A stretch of DNA of 64,000 nt from Phreatobacter oligotrophus (GCF_003046185.1 NZ_PZZL01000003.1:186001-250000); one strand, 5' to 3'; numbered from the stretch's first letter, positions 51,648-61,155 are shown. Made by a program: numbers and translations. Notes: a model not told the origin generated them from the sequence alone.

Positions 51648-52025
51648 TCAGGCGGCGTTGGCCACGAGGACGGGCGCGCGGGTGACGAGGTCGGCCTCGA
51701 CCGCGGCGCGGGCCTCCGCGCTTTCGGCGATGAGGTGGACATGCACCTCCTCGGCCCGCTTCATCTGGGCGAGCCGGGCAAGCGCAGCGCCGGACGCTGG
51801 CGAGCGCCCGGCCCAGAGCGCCACGCGGGTGCCGTCCGCCTCGCGGCGGGCCAGCACCACGACGGCGCCGGGATAGGCCGGCGCGGCAGTGACATCATGC
51901 ACGGTGACGAGGTAGCGGCGCCCCGAGGCGCCGCGCCAGGCGTGGAAGCGGGAGGCGAGCCCGGCCGCGGCGAGGGCGGCGGGCGTTCCGGCATCGAAAG
52001 CGTGGATCATCTGGCGGTTCGACAT
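51648..52025 (-). CDS. Small protein of unknown function with a LexA-type box at its start
   Basis: I do not recognise this 125-residue, Ala-rich protein. It begins MSNRQMIHAFDAGTPAALAA. No signal peptide or membrane helix is evident. The middle has RYLVTVHDVTAAPAYPGAVVVLARREADGTRVALWAG, which reads as paired beta strands, and the C-terminus has EVHVHLIAESAEARAAVEAD. The open frame continues upstream to 52304, but ATG 52025 follows directly a perfect GAAC-N7-GAAC box (52028-52042). The protein is therefore a candidate member of the DNA damage regulon; its action in that response is unknown. Confidence 0.72.
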   Translation of the reverse strand: MSNRQMIHAFDAGTPAALAAAGLASRFHAWRGASGRRYLVTVHDVTAAPAYPGAVVVLARREADGTRVALWAGRSPASGAALARLAQMKRAEEVHVHLIAESAEARAAVEADLVTRAPVLVANAA

Positions 52026-52027
52026 GA

Positions 52028-52042
52028 GAACATAATGCGAAC
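52028..52042 (-). promoter_or_regulatory. LexA (SOS) box of the alphaproteobacterial type
   Basis: GAAC-N7-GAAC (on the minus strand GTTCGCATTATGTTC) matches the direct-repeat operator bound by LexA in Alphaproteobacteria. It ends three bases before the start codon of the 125-residue gene, so LexA would cover the 5' end of the message or block initiation. Confidence 0.65.
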
Positions 52043-52114
52043 AGACCGGCGCCGCGGTCAAGCGCCCTGTGGGACCCGACGCCCCGCCTGCTGCCAGCGT
52101 TCTGGCAGGAGCCG

Positions 52115-53857
52115 TCAGTGGCCGGCGGCGAGCGTGCCGCGCTGCCGGCTGTCGGAGGCCCCCGCCCAGCCGCCGGGCACGGCGAGGATGGCGTTGACGT
52201 TGCCGAAGGCCGGCCGCGGCGTCAGCGTATGGCCACGGGCGGTGAGCAGCCGCTGGGTGTCCACCGAGATGCCCTGCTCCACGTCGATGGCATCCGGCAT
52301 CCACTGGTGATGAACCCGCGGCGCTGCCACCGCCTCGGCGATGTTCATGCCGTGGTCGATGACGTTGAGGATGGTCTGCAGCGTGATGGTGATGATGCGG
52401 CTGCCGCCGGGCGAGCCCGTCACCATCGCCACCTTGCCATCGCGGAACAGGATGGTCGGCGTCATCGACGACAGCGGCCGCTTGCCGGGACCGGGCAGGT
52501 TCGCCGCGCCCTGGACGAGGCCGAAGGCATTCACCGCCCCGGCCTTGGCGGCGAAATCATCCATCTCGTTGTTGAGCAGGATGCCGGTGCCCTCGGCGAC
52601 GAGGCCGAGGCCATAGGAGAAGTTCAGCGTGTAGGTGTTGGACACCGCATTGCCGAACCGGTCGACCACCGAGAAATGCGTGGTCTGCTCGCCCTCGTGC
52701 GGCGCCGGGTCGCCGGCGCGGATGGCCGAGGACGGCCGCGCCCGCCCCGGGTCAATCTGCGCCCTCAACGTCGCCGCATAGGCCTTGGAGGTGAGGCCGC
52801 GCACGGGAATGCGGACGCTGTCGGGATCGCCGAGATACTGCGCCCGGTCGGCATAGGCGAGCTTCATCGCCTCGACCATCCAGTGGATCGTCTCGGCGCT
52901 GTTCTGGCCGGTCGCGCCGAGATCGAGCGGCTCGAGCATGTTCAGCATCTGCACGAGATGGACGCCCCCCGAGGAGGGCGGCGGCATGGAGGCCAGCGTC
53001 CAGCCCTTGTAGCTGCCGCGCACCACCTCGCGGATCACCGGTCGGTAGGCGCGGAAATCCTCGGTGGTCATGATGCCGCCGTGCTGGGCGAGCGCCGCGA
53101 CGATCCGCGCGGCCGTCGCGCTCTCGTAGAAGCCGGCCGGGCCCTGCTGCGCGATGGCCTCGAGCGAGCGGGCGAGATCCTCCTGCACCAGCCGCTCGCC
53201 GGGGGCGGGGGCGGTCCCGTCAGGCTTCAGGAAGATGCGCCGCGAGGAGGGAAAGCGGCCGAGCCGGGCAGCGGCCCGCGGCAGGGAATCGGCAAGGTCC
53301 TCGTCGACGATGATGCCGTCGCGGGCGAGCCGGATGGCCGGCGCGACCAGTTCGGCCAGCGAGAAGCGGCCCGAGCCCCAGCGCCGATGCGCCTCGGCAA
53401 GCCCCGCCACCGTGCCGGGCACGCCGGCGGCCAGCCCCGAATCGCGCGATAGCCGCGGATCCGGCTCGCCATTCGGGCCGAGGAACATGGTCGGGGTCGC
53501 CGCCGCCGGGGCTGTCTCGCGATAGTCGATGGCGACGGTCTCGCCCCGCTCGGCGAGATGCACCAGCATGAACCCGCCGCCACCGAGATTGCCGGCGCGC
53601 GGCAGCGTCACGGCCAGCGCGAATCCCACCGCCACCGCCGCATCCACCGCATTGCCGCCCTGGCGCAGCACCTCGACGCCGACGCGCGTCGCCCGCGCCT
53701 CCTGGCTCGCCACCATGCCATTGGCCGCCGTGGCCGGATAGACGCGCGCGCCCTCGGAGATGATCGGCCAGGCTTGCGACGGGGCGGGAGGCGTCTGTGC
53801 CGCCGCAGGCGACATCGCGAGTGCGGCGATCACCGCCAGCCGGAACATCTGTCTCAT
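52115..53857 (-). CDS. ggt: Gamma-glutamyltransferase
   Basis: Periplasmic enzyme that cleaves glutathione and other gamma-glutamyl compounds. The 580-residue proenzyme has a signal peptide (MRQMFRLAVIAALAMSPAAAQ). Block one is GGNAVDAAVAVGFALAVTLPRAGNLGGGGFML. The autocleavage nucleophile is Thr392 in QTTHFSVVD (Thr391 in E. coli). The lid and substrate loop region reads LNNEMDDF, and GKRPLSSMTPTI follows. ATG 53857 has GGGAGG four bases ahead; the longer frame from 54055 is rejected. The gene is divergent from the next one. Confidence 0.95.
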   Translation of the reverse strand: MRQMFRLAVIAALAMSPAAAQTPPAPSQAWPIISEGARVYPATAANGMVASQEARATRVGVEVLRQGGNAVDAAVAVGFALAVTLPRAGNLGGGGFMLVHLAERGETVAIDYRETAPAAATPTMFLGPNGEPDPRLSRDSGLAAGVPGTVAGLAEAHRRWGSGRFSLAELVAPAIRLARDGIIVDEDLADSLPRAAARLGRFPSSRRIFLKPDGTAPAPGERLVQEDLARSLEAIAQQGPAGFYESATAARIVAALAQHGGIMTTEDFRAYRPVIREVVRGSYKGWTLASMPPPSSGGVHLVQMLNMLEPLDLGATGQNSAETIHWMVEAMKLAYADRAQYLGDPDSVRIPVRGLTSKAYAATLRAQIDPGRARPSSAIRAGDPAPHEGEQTTHFSVVDRFGNAVSNTYTLNFSYGLGLVAEGTGILLNNEMDDFAAKAGAVNAFGLVQGAANLPGPGKRPLSSMTPTILFRDGKVAMVTGSPGGSRIITITLQTILNVIDHGMNIAEAVAAPRVHHQWMPDAIDVEQGISVDTQRLLTARGHTLTPRPAFGNVNAILAVPGGWAGASDSRQRGTLAAGH

Positions 53858-54026
53858 CACCCCTCCCATCGGACGCCGCAGGGCCCTTCGCGCCCCGCAT
53901 CCCCGTCCCCCGTGTCGCCCCCTTGGCAAGGGCTGGTGGAACCTCATGATGCGACGGCTCGTGCGAGCGAGTCGACCATGTCCGGGCGTTCCCGGGCCCC
54001 CCGCAACCCTGCCGAGAAGAACCCTC

Positions 54027-54590
54027 ATGGCTGCCCCGGATCGCCTGCCGCCCATCCCGCCCGCCGACTACACGCCGGACCAGGAGGCTGCCGCCGCCGA
54101 TTTCCGCCGCCGCCGCGGCGTCGAGCCCTTCGGCCCCTATGCGCCGCTGATGCGCTCGCCCAAGGTGATGATCGATGTCGAGGCCCTCGGCCGCCGCCTG
54201 CGCTACGGCTCGTGCCTGCCGGAGGACCTGAAGGAACTCGCCATCTGCCAGGTGGCGCGGTCCTATTCCCAGCAGTTCGAATGGTCGGTCCATGCCATGG
54301 AGGCCGAGAAGGCCGGCGTGTCCAAGGCCATCCTCGCCGCCATCGCCGAGGGCCGCCGCCCCGACGGCATGAGCGAGGACGAGACGCTGATCCACGATGC
54401 CGTGGCCGAGCTCATCACCACCAAGCGCTGGTCGGACACCACCTATGCCCGCATCGTCGCCCGCCACGGCGAGCAGGGCGCGGTGGAGATCCCGACCCTC
54501 GTCGGCATCTATTCGCTCCTCGCGCTTGTCCTCAACGTCGCCCGCACCCCGGCCGACGGCGCCGAGGGCCTCGCCCGCTGGCCCGAATAA
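54027..54590 (+). CDS. Carboxymuconolactone decarboxylase-like protein without redox cysteines
   Basis: The 187-residue all-helical product matches the CMD/AhpD-like fold: LPEDLKELAICQVARSYSQQFEWSVHAMEAEKAGVSKAILAAI (about 72-115) is the signature, but the CxxC that gives AhpD its peroxidase activity is replaced by QQFE. A decarboxylase or unknown hydrolytic role is thus likelier than antioxidant function. ATG 54027 gives the start MAAPDRLPP. It is followed after 89 bases by the MFS gene. Confidence 0.83.
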   Translation: MAAPDRLPPIPPADYTPDQEAAAADFRRRRGVEPFGPYAPLMRSPKVMIDVEALGRRLRYGSCLPEDLKELAICQVARSYSQQFEWSVHAMEAEKAGVSKAILAAIAEGRRPDGMSEDETLIHDAVAELITTKRWSDTTYARIVARHGEQGAVEIPTLVGIYSLLALVLNVARTPADGAEGLARWPE

Positions 54591-54679
54591 CAGTGCATCG
54601 CCGTGGCGGGGGCGGCTCTGATCCCCCCGCGCCTGCCGTCTCCGCCCCAGGCTGGAGACGCCCGCGAAGGTCCAAGCCC

Positions 54680-56074
54680 ATGCTGCCCCCGGTCCCCACC
54701 TCCGACATGGCGCCCCGCCAGGCCGCGCCGCGCTCGGCCATCGCCGGCTGGGTGCTCTTCGACTGGGCGGCGCAGCCCTATTTCACCCTCATCAACACCT
54801 TCGTCTATGCGCCCTTCTTCGCCAGCGCGGTGGCCGCCAATCCGGTCGAGGGCCAGGCCATGTGGGGCTTCGCGACGAGCGCTGCCGGCGTCGCCATCGC
54901 CGTGCTCTCGCCGGTCCTCGGCGCCATTGCCGACGCCTCCGGACGGCGCAAGCCCTGGATCGCCGCCTTCGGCCTGCTGCTGATCATCGGCGCGAGCCTG
55001 CTCTGGCTGGGCAGGCCCGGCGCGCCGGAAACGGTCGCCATCGTCCTCGTCGCCTTCGTCATCGCCACGATCGGCGCGGAATTCGCCACCGTCTTCAACA
55101 ATTCAATGATGCCCTCGCTGGTGCCGCCCGAGCGCATCGGCCGGCTCTCCGGCCTCGGCTGGGCAGTGGGCTATGTCGGCGGCATGGTCTCGCTGATCTT
55201 CATGCTCGGCTTCCTCGTGGCGAGCCCCGAGACCGGCCGCACCCTGATCGGCTTCTCCCCGCTCTTCGGGCTCGATGCGGCGGCGCGCGAAGGCGACCGC
55301 GCGGCGGGGCCGCTCACCGCCCTCTGGTTCATCATCTTCGTCATCCCGCTCTTCCTCTTCACCCCCGATGCGCCCGCCCGTATGGGCATGGCGGCGGCGG
55401 TCAAGGCGGGCTGCACGGGGTTGAAGGCGACGCTGCTGGAGGTCCGCCGCCACGGCAATGTCATGACCTTCCTCATCGCCAATATGATCTACATGGACGG
55501 CCTCGTGGCGCTCTTCGCCCTCGGCGGCATCTACGCGGCCGGCGTCTTCGGCTGGACCACCATCGAGATCGGCCTCTTCGGCATCCTGCTCACCATCACC
55601 GGCACGGCCGGCGCGCTAATCGGCGGCCGGCTCGACGACACGCTCGGCTCCAAGCCAGTCATCCTCGGCTCCATCGCCGCGCTGACCTTTTCGGTGGTGA
55701 CGATCCTGCTGATCGGCCGCGACCACGTGTTCTTCGTCTTCGCGACGACGCCGCCTGCTCCCGGCGACGGGCTCTTCGCCACCGCGCCGGAGCAAGTCTA
55801 TCTCGTGCTGGGCGGGCTGATCGGCGCCGCCGCCGGGCCCTTGCAGGCCGCCTCGCGGTCGCTGCTGGTGCGCCTCGCCCCGCAGGAGCAGATCGGCCAG
55901 TTCTTCGGGCTCTTTGCGCTGTCGGGGAAGGTCACGGCCTTTGTCGGCCCGTTCCTCGCGAGCGTCGTCACCCTGGCGCTCAACGACCAGCGCGCCGGCC
56001 TCGGCGTCCTGGCGTTCATGTTCCTGATCGGCGCGACGATCCTGTCCTTCGTGCGGACGAAGGCGCCGGCCTGA
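54680..56074 (+). CDS. MFS transporter, UMF1 family
   Basis: Inner-membrane secondary transporter, 464 residues with about 12 helices. It starts with IAGWVLFDWAAQPYFTLINTFVYAPFF, the UMF1 N-terminal helix, and carries ADASGRRKPWI (about 87) as the MFS loop 2-3 motif and FFGLFALSGKVTAFVGPFLASV near 415, a UMF1 hallmark. An extended cytoplasmic or periplasmic loop (about 195-215) separates the halves. Bacterial substrates of this family are poorly known. The ATG at 54680 follows the CMD-like gene on the same strand. Confidence 0.9.
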   Translation: MLPPVPTSDMAPRQAAPRSAIAGWVLFDWAAQPYFTLINTFVYAPFFASAVAANPVEGQAMWGFATSAAGVAIAVLSPVLGAIADASGRRKPWIAAFGLLLIIGASLLWLGRPGAPETVAIVLVAFVIATIGAEFATVFNNSMMPSLVPPERIGRLSGLGWAVGYVGGMVSLIFMLGFLVASPETGRTLIGFSPLFGLDAAAREGDRAAGPLTALWFIIFVIPLFLFTPDAPARMGMAAAVKAGCTGLKATLLEVRRHGNVMTFLIANMIYMDGLVALFALGGIYAAGVFGWTTIEIGLFGILLTITGTAGALIGGRLDDTLGSKPVILGSIAALTFSVVTILLIGRDHVFFVFATTPPAPGDGLFATAPEQVYLVLGGLIGAAAGPLQAASRSLLVRLAPQEQIGQFFGLFALSGKVTAFVGPFLASVVTLALNDQRAGLGVLAFMFLIGATILSFVRTKAPA

Positions 56075-56107
56075 CGGTCATGCAAGGACTTGGCGCGACC
56101 CTTTTCG

Positions 56108-56200
56108 CGTCATGCCCGGCCTTGTGCCGGGCATCCACGACTTGAACACCGCACTCTGAAACTCAATTCGTGGATGCCCGGGATAAACCCGGGCATGACG
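56108..56200. repeat. Dispersed inverted repeat, family A, copy 3
   Basis: A 93-bp element with ends CGTCATGCCCGGCC and CCCGGGCATGACG, sharing ATCCACGACTTGAACACCGC and CAATTCGTGGATGCCCG with copies 1 and 2. It lies between convergent genes, 34 bases after the MFS stop codon. Confidence 0.88.
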
Positions 56201-56274
56201 GACGGAGGTTCAATGCCCCCCGCCCGAGAACCTGATGCAACGCGGGACAGCACCCCGCCAAATGGATCACAGCC

Positions 56275-56658
56275 TCAGCGCTGGCCCCAGGGCGGCACCG
56301 ACCCGCCGAAGCCGGCCGGCGACGGGGCCGGCTGGCCGAGCGCCATTTCCACCGTGACCGCAGTGCCGGAGGCCGAGACCATCAGCATGGACTTGCCGAG
56401 CGTCTCGTAGTCGAGGTCGATGCCGACGATCGCATTGGCGCCGAGCCGCTGCGCCTCGGACATCATTTCCTGGAAGGCGGTGTTGCGGGCATCCCGCAGC
56501 ACGGTCTCGTAGGACCCTGCCCGCCCGCCGACGATGTCGCGGATCGAGGCGAAGAAGTCGCGGAAAATGTTCGCACCGAGGATGACCTCGCCGGTGACGA
56601 TGCCGTTGTAGCGGATGATCCGGCCGCCCTCGAGGGTCGGGGTCGTGGAAAGCAGCAT
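56275..56658 (-). CDS. YbjQ-like putative heavy-metal-binding domain protein
   Basis: The 127-residue product matches the YbjQ (DUF74) family: [39 protein letters not shown] (about 12-50), [25 protein letters not shown] and [10 protein letters not shown]. The fold forms a pentamer in solved members; metal binding is a database label without firm support. The tail of about 20 residues (Pro/Gly-rich) extends beyond the family. ATG 56658 has GGAGA upstream. It is 46 bases downstream of purH on the same strand. Confidence 0.88.
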   Translation of the reverse strand: MLLSTTPTLEGGRIIRYNGIVTGEVILGANIFRDFFASIRDIVGGRAGSYETVLRDARNTAFQEMMSEAQRLGANAIVGIDLDYETLGKSMLMVSASGTAVTVEMALGQPAPSPAGFGGSVPPWGQR

Positions 56659-56704
56659 CTGAAGGGGTCTCCGTGTCGCCCACGGAGAATGTAGGCGTTC
56701 CCCA

Positions 56705-58303
56705 TCAGTGCCGGAAGTGGCGAACCCCGGTGAAGACCATGGCGAGGCCCGCGGCATCCGCCGCGTCGATGACCTCCTGGTCGCGCATCGAGCCGCCCGG
56801 CTGGATCACCGCGGTGGCGCCCGCCTCGACGGCGGCCAGCAGGCCGTCGGCGAAGGGGAAGAAGGCATCCGACGCAACGACGGAGCCCTTGGTCAGCGGC
56901 ACGGCCCAGCCGCCGGCCTCCGCCGCATCCTGCGCCTTGCGGGCGGCGATGCGGGCGGAATCGACGCGGCTCATCTGGCCGGCGCCAATGCCCACCGTCG
57001 CGCCGTCCTTGGCATAGACGATGGTGTTGGACTTCACGTGCTTGGCGACGCGGAAGGCGAAGCGCAGGTCGGTGAGCTCCTGCGCGGTCGGCGCGCGCTT
57101 CGTCACCACCTTGAGGTCCATGGCGTCGACCACGGCATTGTCGCGCGACTGGACGAGCAGGCCACCGGCGACGCTCTTGACGATGACGCCCGGCGCCTTC
57201 GGGTCCGGCAGGCCGCCGGCAAGCAGCAGGCGGAGGTTCTTCTTCGCCGCGACGATGGCCTTGGCCTCCTCCGTCGCGTCGGGAGCGATGATCACCTCGG
57301 TGAAGATCTCGACGATCTTCTTCGCCGCTTCCGCGTCGAGCGTGCGGTTCAGGGCCACGATGCCGCCGAAGGCCGAGACGGGATCGCAGGCCAGCGCCTT
57401 TTCATAGGCCGCCAGCAGGTCCGGACCCTCGGCGACGCCGCAGGGGTTGGCGTGTTTGATGATGGCGACCGCCGCGGTGCGGGCGGGATCGAACTCGCCG
57501 ACCAGCTCATAGGCCGCGTCGGTGTCGTTGAGGTTGTTGTAGGAGAGCTCCTTGCCCTGGAGCTGGCGGATCGTGGCGACGCCCGGCCGCGGATTGGCGC
57601 CCTGCGCCGTCTTGTAGAACGCCGCCCACTGGTGCGGGTTCTCGCCATAGCGCAGGCCCTGGGCGAGCGTGCCGCCGAAGGCGCGCGACGGCGTCGCCGT
57701 CTCGCCGAGCTGCTCGAAGAGCCAGGTGGAGATGGCCGCGTCATAGGCGGCGGTGCGCGCATAGGCCTTGGCGGCGAGGCGGCGGCGCAGGTCCAGCGTC
57801 GTCGCGCCCTTGTTCGCCCGCATGGCCTCCAGCACCGGCGCATAGTCGGCGCCGTCGACCACCACCGTCACCGCGTCGTGGTTCTTCGACGCGGCGCGGA
57901 TCATGGCCGGGCCGCCGATGTCGATGTTCTCGATCGTGTCCTCCCACGAGGCGCCGCGGGCGATCGTCGCCTCGAAGGGGTAGAGGTTCACCACCAGCAG
58001 GTCGATCGGCAGGATGCCGTGGGTCCTGGCCGCCGCCTCGTGCTCCTCATTGCCGCGGATGGCGAGCAGGCCGCCATGCACCTTCGGGTGCAGCGTCTTC
58101 ACCCGGCCGTCCATCATCTCGGGAAATCCGGTGAGCTCGGCCACCTCGGTGACGGCAAGGCCGGCATCCTTCAGCGTCTTGTAGGTGCCACCGGTGGAAA
58201 CGAGCGCCACGCCGAGATCGGCGAGGGCGCGGGCGAAGTCGACGATCCCCGTCTTGTCCGACACGGAGAGGAGGGCACGGGAAACGGGACGGTCGGTCGA
58301 CAA
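56705..58303 (-). CDS. purH: Bifunctional AICAR transformylase / IMP cyclohydrolase
   Basis: Catalyses the last two steps of IMP synthesis. The product is 532 residues if TTG 58303 is the start: GGAG lies eight bases ahead and the protein begins [18 protein letters not shown], as in close homologues. A GTG at 58348 would add 15 low-complexity residues. The N-terminal cyclohydrolase domain has [13 protein letters not shown] and [19 protein letters not shown]; the transformylase domain has KHANPCGVA near 250 and [18 protein letters not shown] near the end. It lies 78 bases downstream of the heparinase-like gene, a common order in Rhizobiales. Confidence 0.95.
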   Translation of the reverse strand: MSTDRPVSRALLSVSDKTGIVDFARALADLGVALVSTGGTYKTLKDAGLAVTEVAELTGFPEMMDGRVKTLHPKVHGGLLAIRGNEEHEAAARTHGILPIDLLVVNLYPFEATIARGASWEDTIENIDIGGPAMIRAASKNHDAVTVVVDGADYAPVLEAMRANKGATTLDLRRRLAAKAYARTAAYDAAISTWLFEQLGETATPSRAFGGTLAQGLRYGENPHQWAAFYKTAQGANPRPGVATIRQLQGKELSYNNLNDTDAAYELVGEFDPARTAAVAIIKHANPCGVAEGPDLLAAYEKALACDPVSAFGGIVALNRTLDAEAAKKIVEIFTEVIIAPDATEEAKAIVAAKKNLRLLLAGGLPDPKAPGVIVKSVAGGLLVQSRDNAVVDAMDLKVVTKRAPTAQELTDLRFAFRVAKHVKSNTIVYAKDGATVGIGAGQMSRVDSARIAARKAQDAAEAGGWAVPLTKGSVVASDAFFPFADGLLAAVEAGATAVIQPGGSMRDQEVIDAADAAGLAMVFTGVRHFRH

Positions 58304-58381
58304 GGCGATGGCTCCGGCAGCGGCGGGGGATGCCGCGCGCTCTAGCACGGTCGACGCCGCACCGAAACCGTGTTTGCACCC

Positions 58382-60088
58382 TCAGCCGAGCGGCAGTTCC
58401 GGCTCGGGCAGCGGCTCGGCCCGCTTCTGCGGCCGCTCCAGCCTCTGGAAGGCCCAGGTGACCGCCGGGATCGCCGCCGAGGAGGCCACGGCAACGACGA
58501 TCTGCAGCGCCCGCCGCGGCCCCTCGGCCTGGGCGAGGGCGACGCTCTCCTCGATCGCCACAGGCTGGTCGGCGACGAAGCGCCAGCCGTCGCCGCCCGG
58601 CAGGCGCAGCAGCGCCGCCTGGGGATGCTCGGTCGGAATGACCTCGACGCCGGGATGGAGATGGAAGCGCAGCGTGTAGGGCTGGTCGGCGCCCTCGATG
58701 CGGTCCTCGCCGGCGAGGCGGTCGCCGGTCGCGGCAAGGTCCAGCCGCCGGACATGGACGACCCCGAGGCGGCTGCGATAGCCGTCATGCCGCGCGACGA
58801 GCGACTGGCCGCGGCGCTCGCGCGTCACCGGGCCCGTGCCCGACACGACGAGGCCCTCCGACCAGATGCCGGTGCCGATCCTCATGGAGGAGCGGTTGGC
58901 GACGGAGACGGTGGAATGGGCTGCGGTCTTGCGGGCATCGGTCCGCCAGGCCGCCTTGAGGATGGGCGGCACGCCGCAATTGACGACGATCGGATCGCGG
59001 CCGGCGGAGAATTCGAAGGAGAGGCAGCCGGCATGGGCATCGCCGCTGTAGCGCGCCGGCGGCGCCGCGCCGGCATCCACCAGCACGATGGCAGGTCCCG
59101 CCTCCAGCCGCTCATAGCCGCCATGGCTCGCGGACAGAGGAGCCGTGCCGCGGGTGTCGTCATAGACGAGGGCGGTCGCCACCTGGTCGATGGGCGTCGG
59201 GCCCATGCCGTTGAACCGCCCGAGGCTGCCATCGCCCAGCTGGAAGAAGCGGATCATCGGCATCATCCGGTCCACTGCCGTGACGATTGTCGCGGGCGGG
59301 GTCGCATTGCGGGCCGGGAAGAGCTGGCGCAGCGGCAGGAGGTCGAGGATCAGCCCGACGATGATGCCGGGGTGGCGGCTGACATGGCAGCCATCGGGCA
59401 GGATCTGCGCCTGGAGCTCCTCCCCCAGCAGGCGCGAGGCCTTGGCGAGCAGCTTCTCCTCGCCGCTCATGCAGAGCGCGGCGGTGACGAGGGCAATGAG
59501 CACGGCCAGCCGGTCCTTGCCCGGCGGAACGCGCGGCAGCCGCGCCTCGAGGTCGCGCACCTGTCGCCACAGCGCCCGGGCGAAGCGGCGGTAGAAGACC
59601 TGGTCGGCGCCCGAGAGCAGCAGGCCGGAGGCGCCGATGAAGGCGCGGATCCGTTCGGCGGCGACCGTGTCCGCCCGCCCCGCCGGATGCCGGCGTCCTT
59701 CCGCCGCGATCCAGGCCACGACGAGACGGCGGCCCGCCTCGGCGGCCTCCGGCGTGCCGGACGCCCGCAGGTGCCGCAGCCAGGAGAAGGTGGCCAGGGC
59801 CTCGGCCCAGTCCTCGCTCGGCGGCGTGATGGTGAAGGGGTCGGCGGCCTCGACGGTGCGGCCGGCGAAGGTGAAGATGCCGGCGGCGAGCTCATCGGCG
59901 CGGACGGGATCGGTGGTGCGCAGGTCCTGCGGCACGAGGACGATGGCCGGCGCCCGGCTGGCGCCGAGGCGCACGCGCAGGCGGCCGGGCCAGGTGAGCA
60001 GGCTCGCGAGCGCGCGACGGCCGGCGCCAATGCCGAGCCCGACGGCTATCCGCCGCTCCCTGATCCACCGCCCCCAGGCCCCGCTCAC
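58382..60088 (-). CDS. Heparinase II/III-like protein
   Basis: The 568-residue product has an N-terminal alpha-helical toroid part (to about residue 300, with LPDGCHVSRHPGIIVGLILDLLPLRQLFP) and a C-terminal beta-sandwich with SFEFSAGRDPIVVNCGVP and HSTVSVANRSS, the heparinase II/III domain. Members degrade acidic polysaccharides, yet the Rhizobiales protein next to purH is conserved without a known substrate and may act in envelope polysaccharide turnover. No signal peptide is evident, so export is unclear; the N-terminus is basic. The start is GTG 60088. Confidence 0.85.
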   Translation of the reverse strand: MSGAWGRWIRERRIAVGLGIGAGRRALASLLTWPGRLRVRLGASRAPAIVLVPQDLRTTDPVRADELAAGIFTFAGRTVEAADPFTITPPSEDWAEALATFSWLRHLRASGTPEAAEAGRRLVVAWIAAEGRRHPAGRADTVAAERIRAFIGASGLLLSGADQVFYRRFARALWRQVRDLEARLPRVPPGKDRLAVLIALVTAALCMSGEEKLLAKASRLLGEELQAQILPDGCHVSRHPGIIVGLILDLLPLRQLFPARNATPPATIVTAVDRMMPMIRFFQLGDGSLGRFNGMGPTPIDQVATALVYDDTRGTAPLSASHGGYERLEAGPAIVLVDAGAAPPARYSGDAHAGCLSFEFSAGRDPIVVNCGVPPILKAAWRTDARKTAAHSTVSVANRSSMRIGTGIWSEGLVVSGTGPVTRERRGQSLVARHDGYRSRLGVVHVRRLDLAATGDRLAGEDRIEGADQPYTLRFHLHPGVEVIPTEHPQAALLRLPGGDGWRFVADQPVAIEESVALAQAEGPRRALQIVVAVASSAAIPAVTWAFQRLERPQKRAEPLPEPELPLG

Positions 60089-60247
60089 GCGCCCACTGCC
60101 CCCGTCGTTGCCATCGGACCACGTCCCTCGCCGGGCCCGTTACGGCCATCAAGCCACAGCCGGATTTCCAAGCCATTAACCATTTCGGGGTTTGATGCGG
60201 AACGTTCCGGCCGGCCTGCCCGACCGGTGGTTCTGGAGTTCGTGCCC

Positions 60248-61060
60248 GTGTCCCGATCGACCCTGCCCGTCGCAGCCGCGCTCGCCGGCCTGATCGCCCT
60301 GCCGGCTGCCGCCGAGGAGCGGGTCTCCGGCCGCTACGAGATCCTCATCGGCGGGCTGCAGGTCGGCGTCGCCGGCTTCGAGGGCCGCCTGTCGGACGAT
60401 GCCTACCAGGCCTCCGTGTCGCTGCGCCTGTCCGGCGTCTCCCGCGTCATCGCCTCAGGCCGCGGTTCGGCCACCGCCTCCGGCCGCATCGCTAGCGGCC
60501 GCGCCGTGCCCGCCGCCTACCAGCTGAACCTCACCACCACCCAGCAGAACGACGCCATCCGCATGGCCATGGCCGGCGGCTCCGTGCGCTCGCATTCGGC
60601 CGAGCCGCAACGTCCCGACGCGCCCGACCAGGTGCCGCTCTCCGCCACCCACAAGCAGGGCATCCTCGATCCGCTCTCGGCCGGTTTCTTCTTCGTGCCC
60701 GGCTCCGGCCCGCTGGTCTCGGCCGAGGCCTGCGCCAAGACCTTCCCGGTCTTCGACGGCCGCCAGCGCTACGACCTCTCCTTCTCCTACGCCCGCACCG
60801 AGCCGCTGAAGGTCGCCGGCTATGACGGCCCCGCCGTCGTCTGCAACGCCCGCTACCGGCCGATCGCCGGCCACCGGCCCGCGGTGACGGCGCCGATGGA
60901 GGCGAACCGCGACATGCAGATCTGGCTCGCCCCGGTCGCCGGCACCCGCGCGCTCGTGCCCGCCCGCATCGCCATCCGCACGCCGGTGGGCATGGCGCAG
61001 ATCGAGCCGACCCGCCTCGACCTCGGCGCGCCGGCCACGACCGCCTCGGTCCGCGAGTAA
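60248..61060 (+). CDS. DUF3108 domain periplasmic protein
   Basis: The 270-residue product has a signal peptide (MSRSTLPVAAALAGLIALPAAAEE) and a beta-rich DUF3108 body: GRYEILIGGLQVGVAGFEGRLSDDAY, then SGVSRVIASGRGSATASGR, DPLSAGFFFV and a C-terminal PVGMAQIEPTRLDL. Start is GTG 60248 with GGAG nine bases ahead; GTG 60242 is too close to it. Proteins of this family occur in many alphaproteobacteria, often near purH or rsmB; function is unknown, perhaps in outer-membrane or polysaccharide handling. Confidence 0.82.
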   Translation: MSRSTLPVAAALAGLIALPAAAEERVSGRYEILIGGLQVGVAGFEGRLSDDAYQASVSLRLSGVSRVIASGRGSATASGRIASGRAVPAAYQLNLTTTQQNDAIRMAMAGGSVRSHSAEPQRPDAPDQVPLSATHKQGILDPLSAGFFFVPGSGPLVSAEACAKTFPVFDGRQRYDLSFSYARTEPLKVAGYDGPAVVCNARYRPIAGHRPAVTAPMEANRDMQIWLAPVAGTRALVPARIAIRTPVGMAQIEPTRLDLGAPATTASVRE

Positions 61061-61085
61061 ACGGCCCAGGCCTTCAGCAAACTGC

Positions 61086-61106
61086 ACAATTGTTGCGCAG
61101 AATTGT
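61086..61106. promoter_or_regulatory. Dyad upstream of the second ABC operon
   Basis: ACAATT-N9-AATTGT forms a 21-bp inverted repeat 34 bases upstream of the sigma-54-like promoter. It could be an operator or an activator site. It does not match the NtrC consensus. Confidence 0.3.
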
Positions 61107-61139
61107 CGCGGGGCGACAGATTCAGGTTGCCGTCCCTTG

Positions 61140-61155
61140 CGGCATGGTCTTTGCT
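61140..61155 (+). promoter_or_regulatory. Sigma-54-type promoter of the second ABC operon
   Basis: CGGCATG-N4-TTGCT: the invariant GG and GC are exactly ten bases apart, the -12 half is perfect and the -24 half has two mismatches from TGGCACG. It lies 103 bases before the binding-protein start. This would place the importer under nitrogen or similar enhancer-dependent control. Confidence 0.5.

Noticed and set aside
60165-60183. A further CtrA half site (TTAACCAT) ahead of the DUF3108 gene
   Set aside because: The partner half site seven bases upstream has two mismatches, so it is too weak to list as a site.
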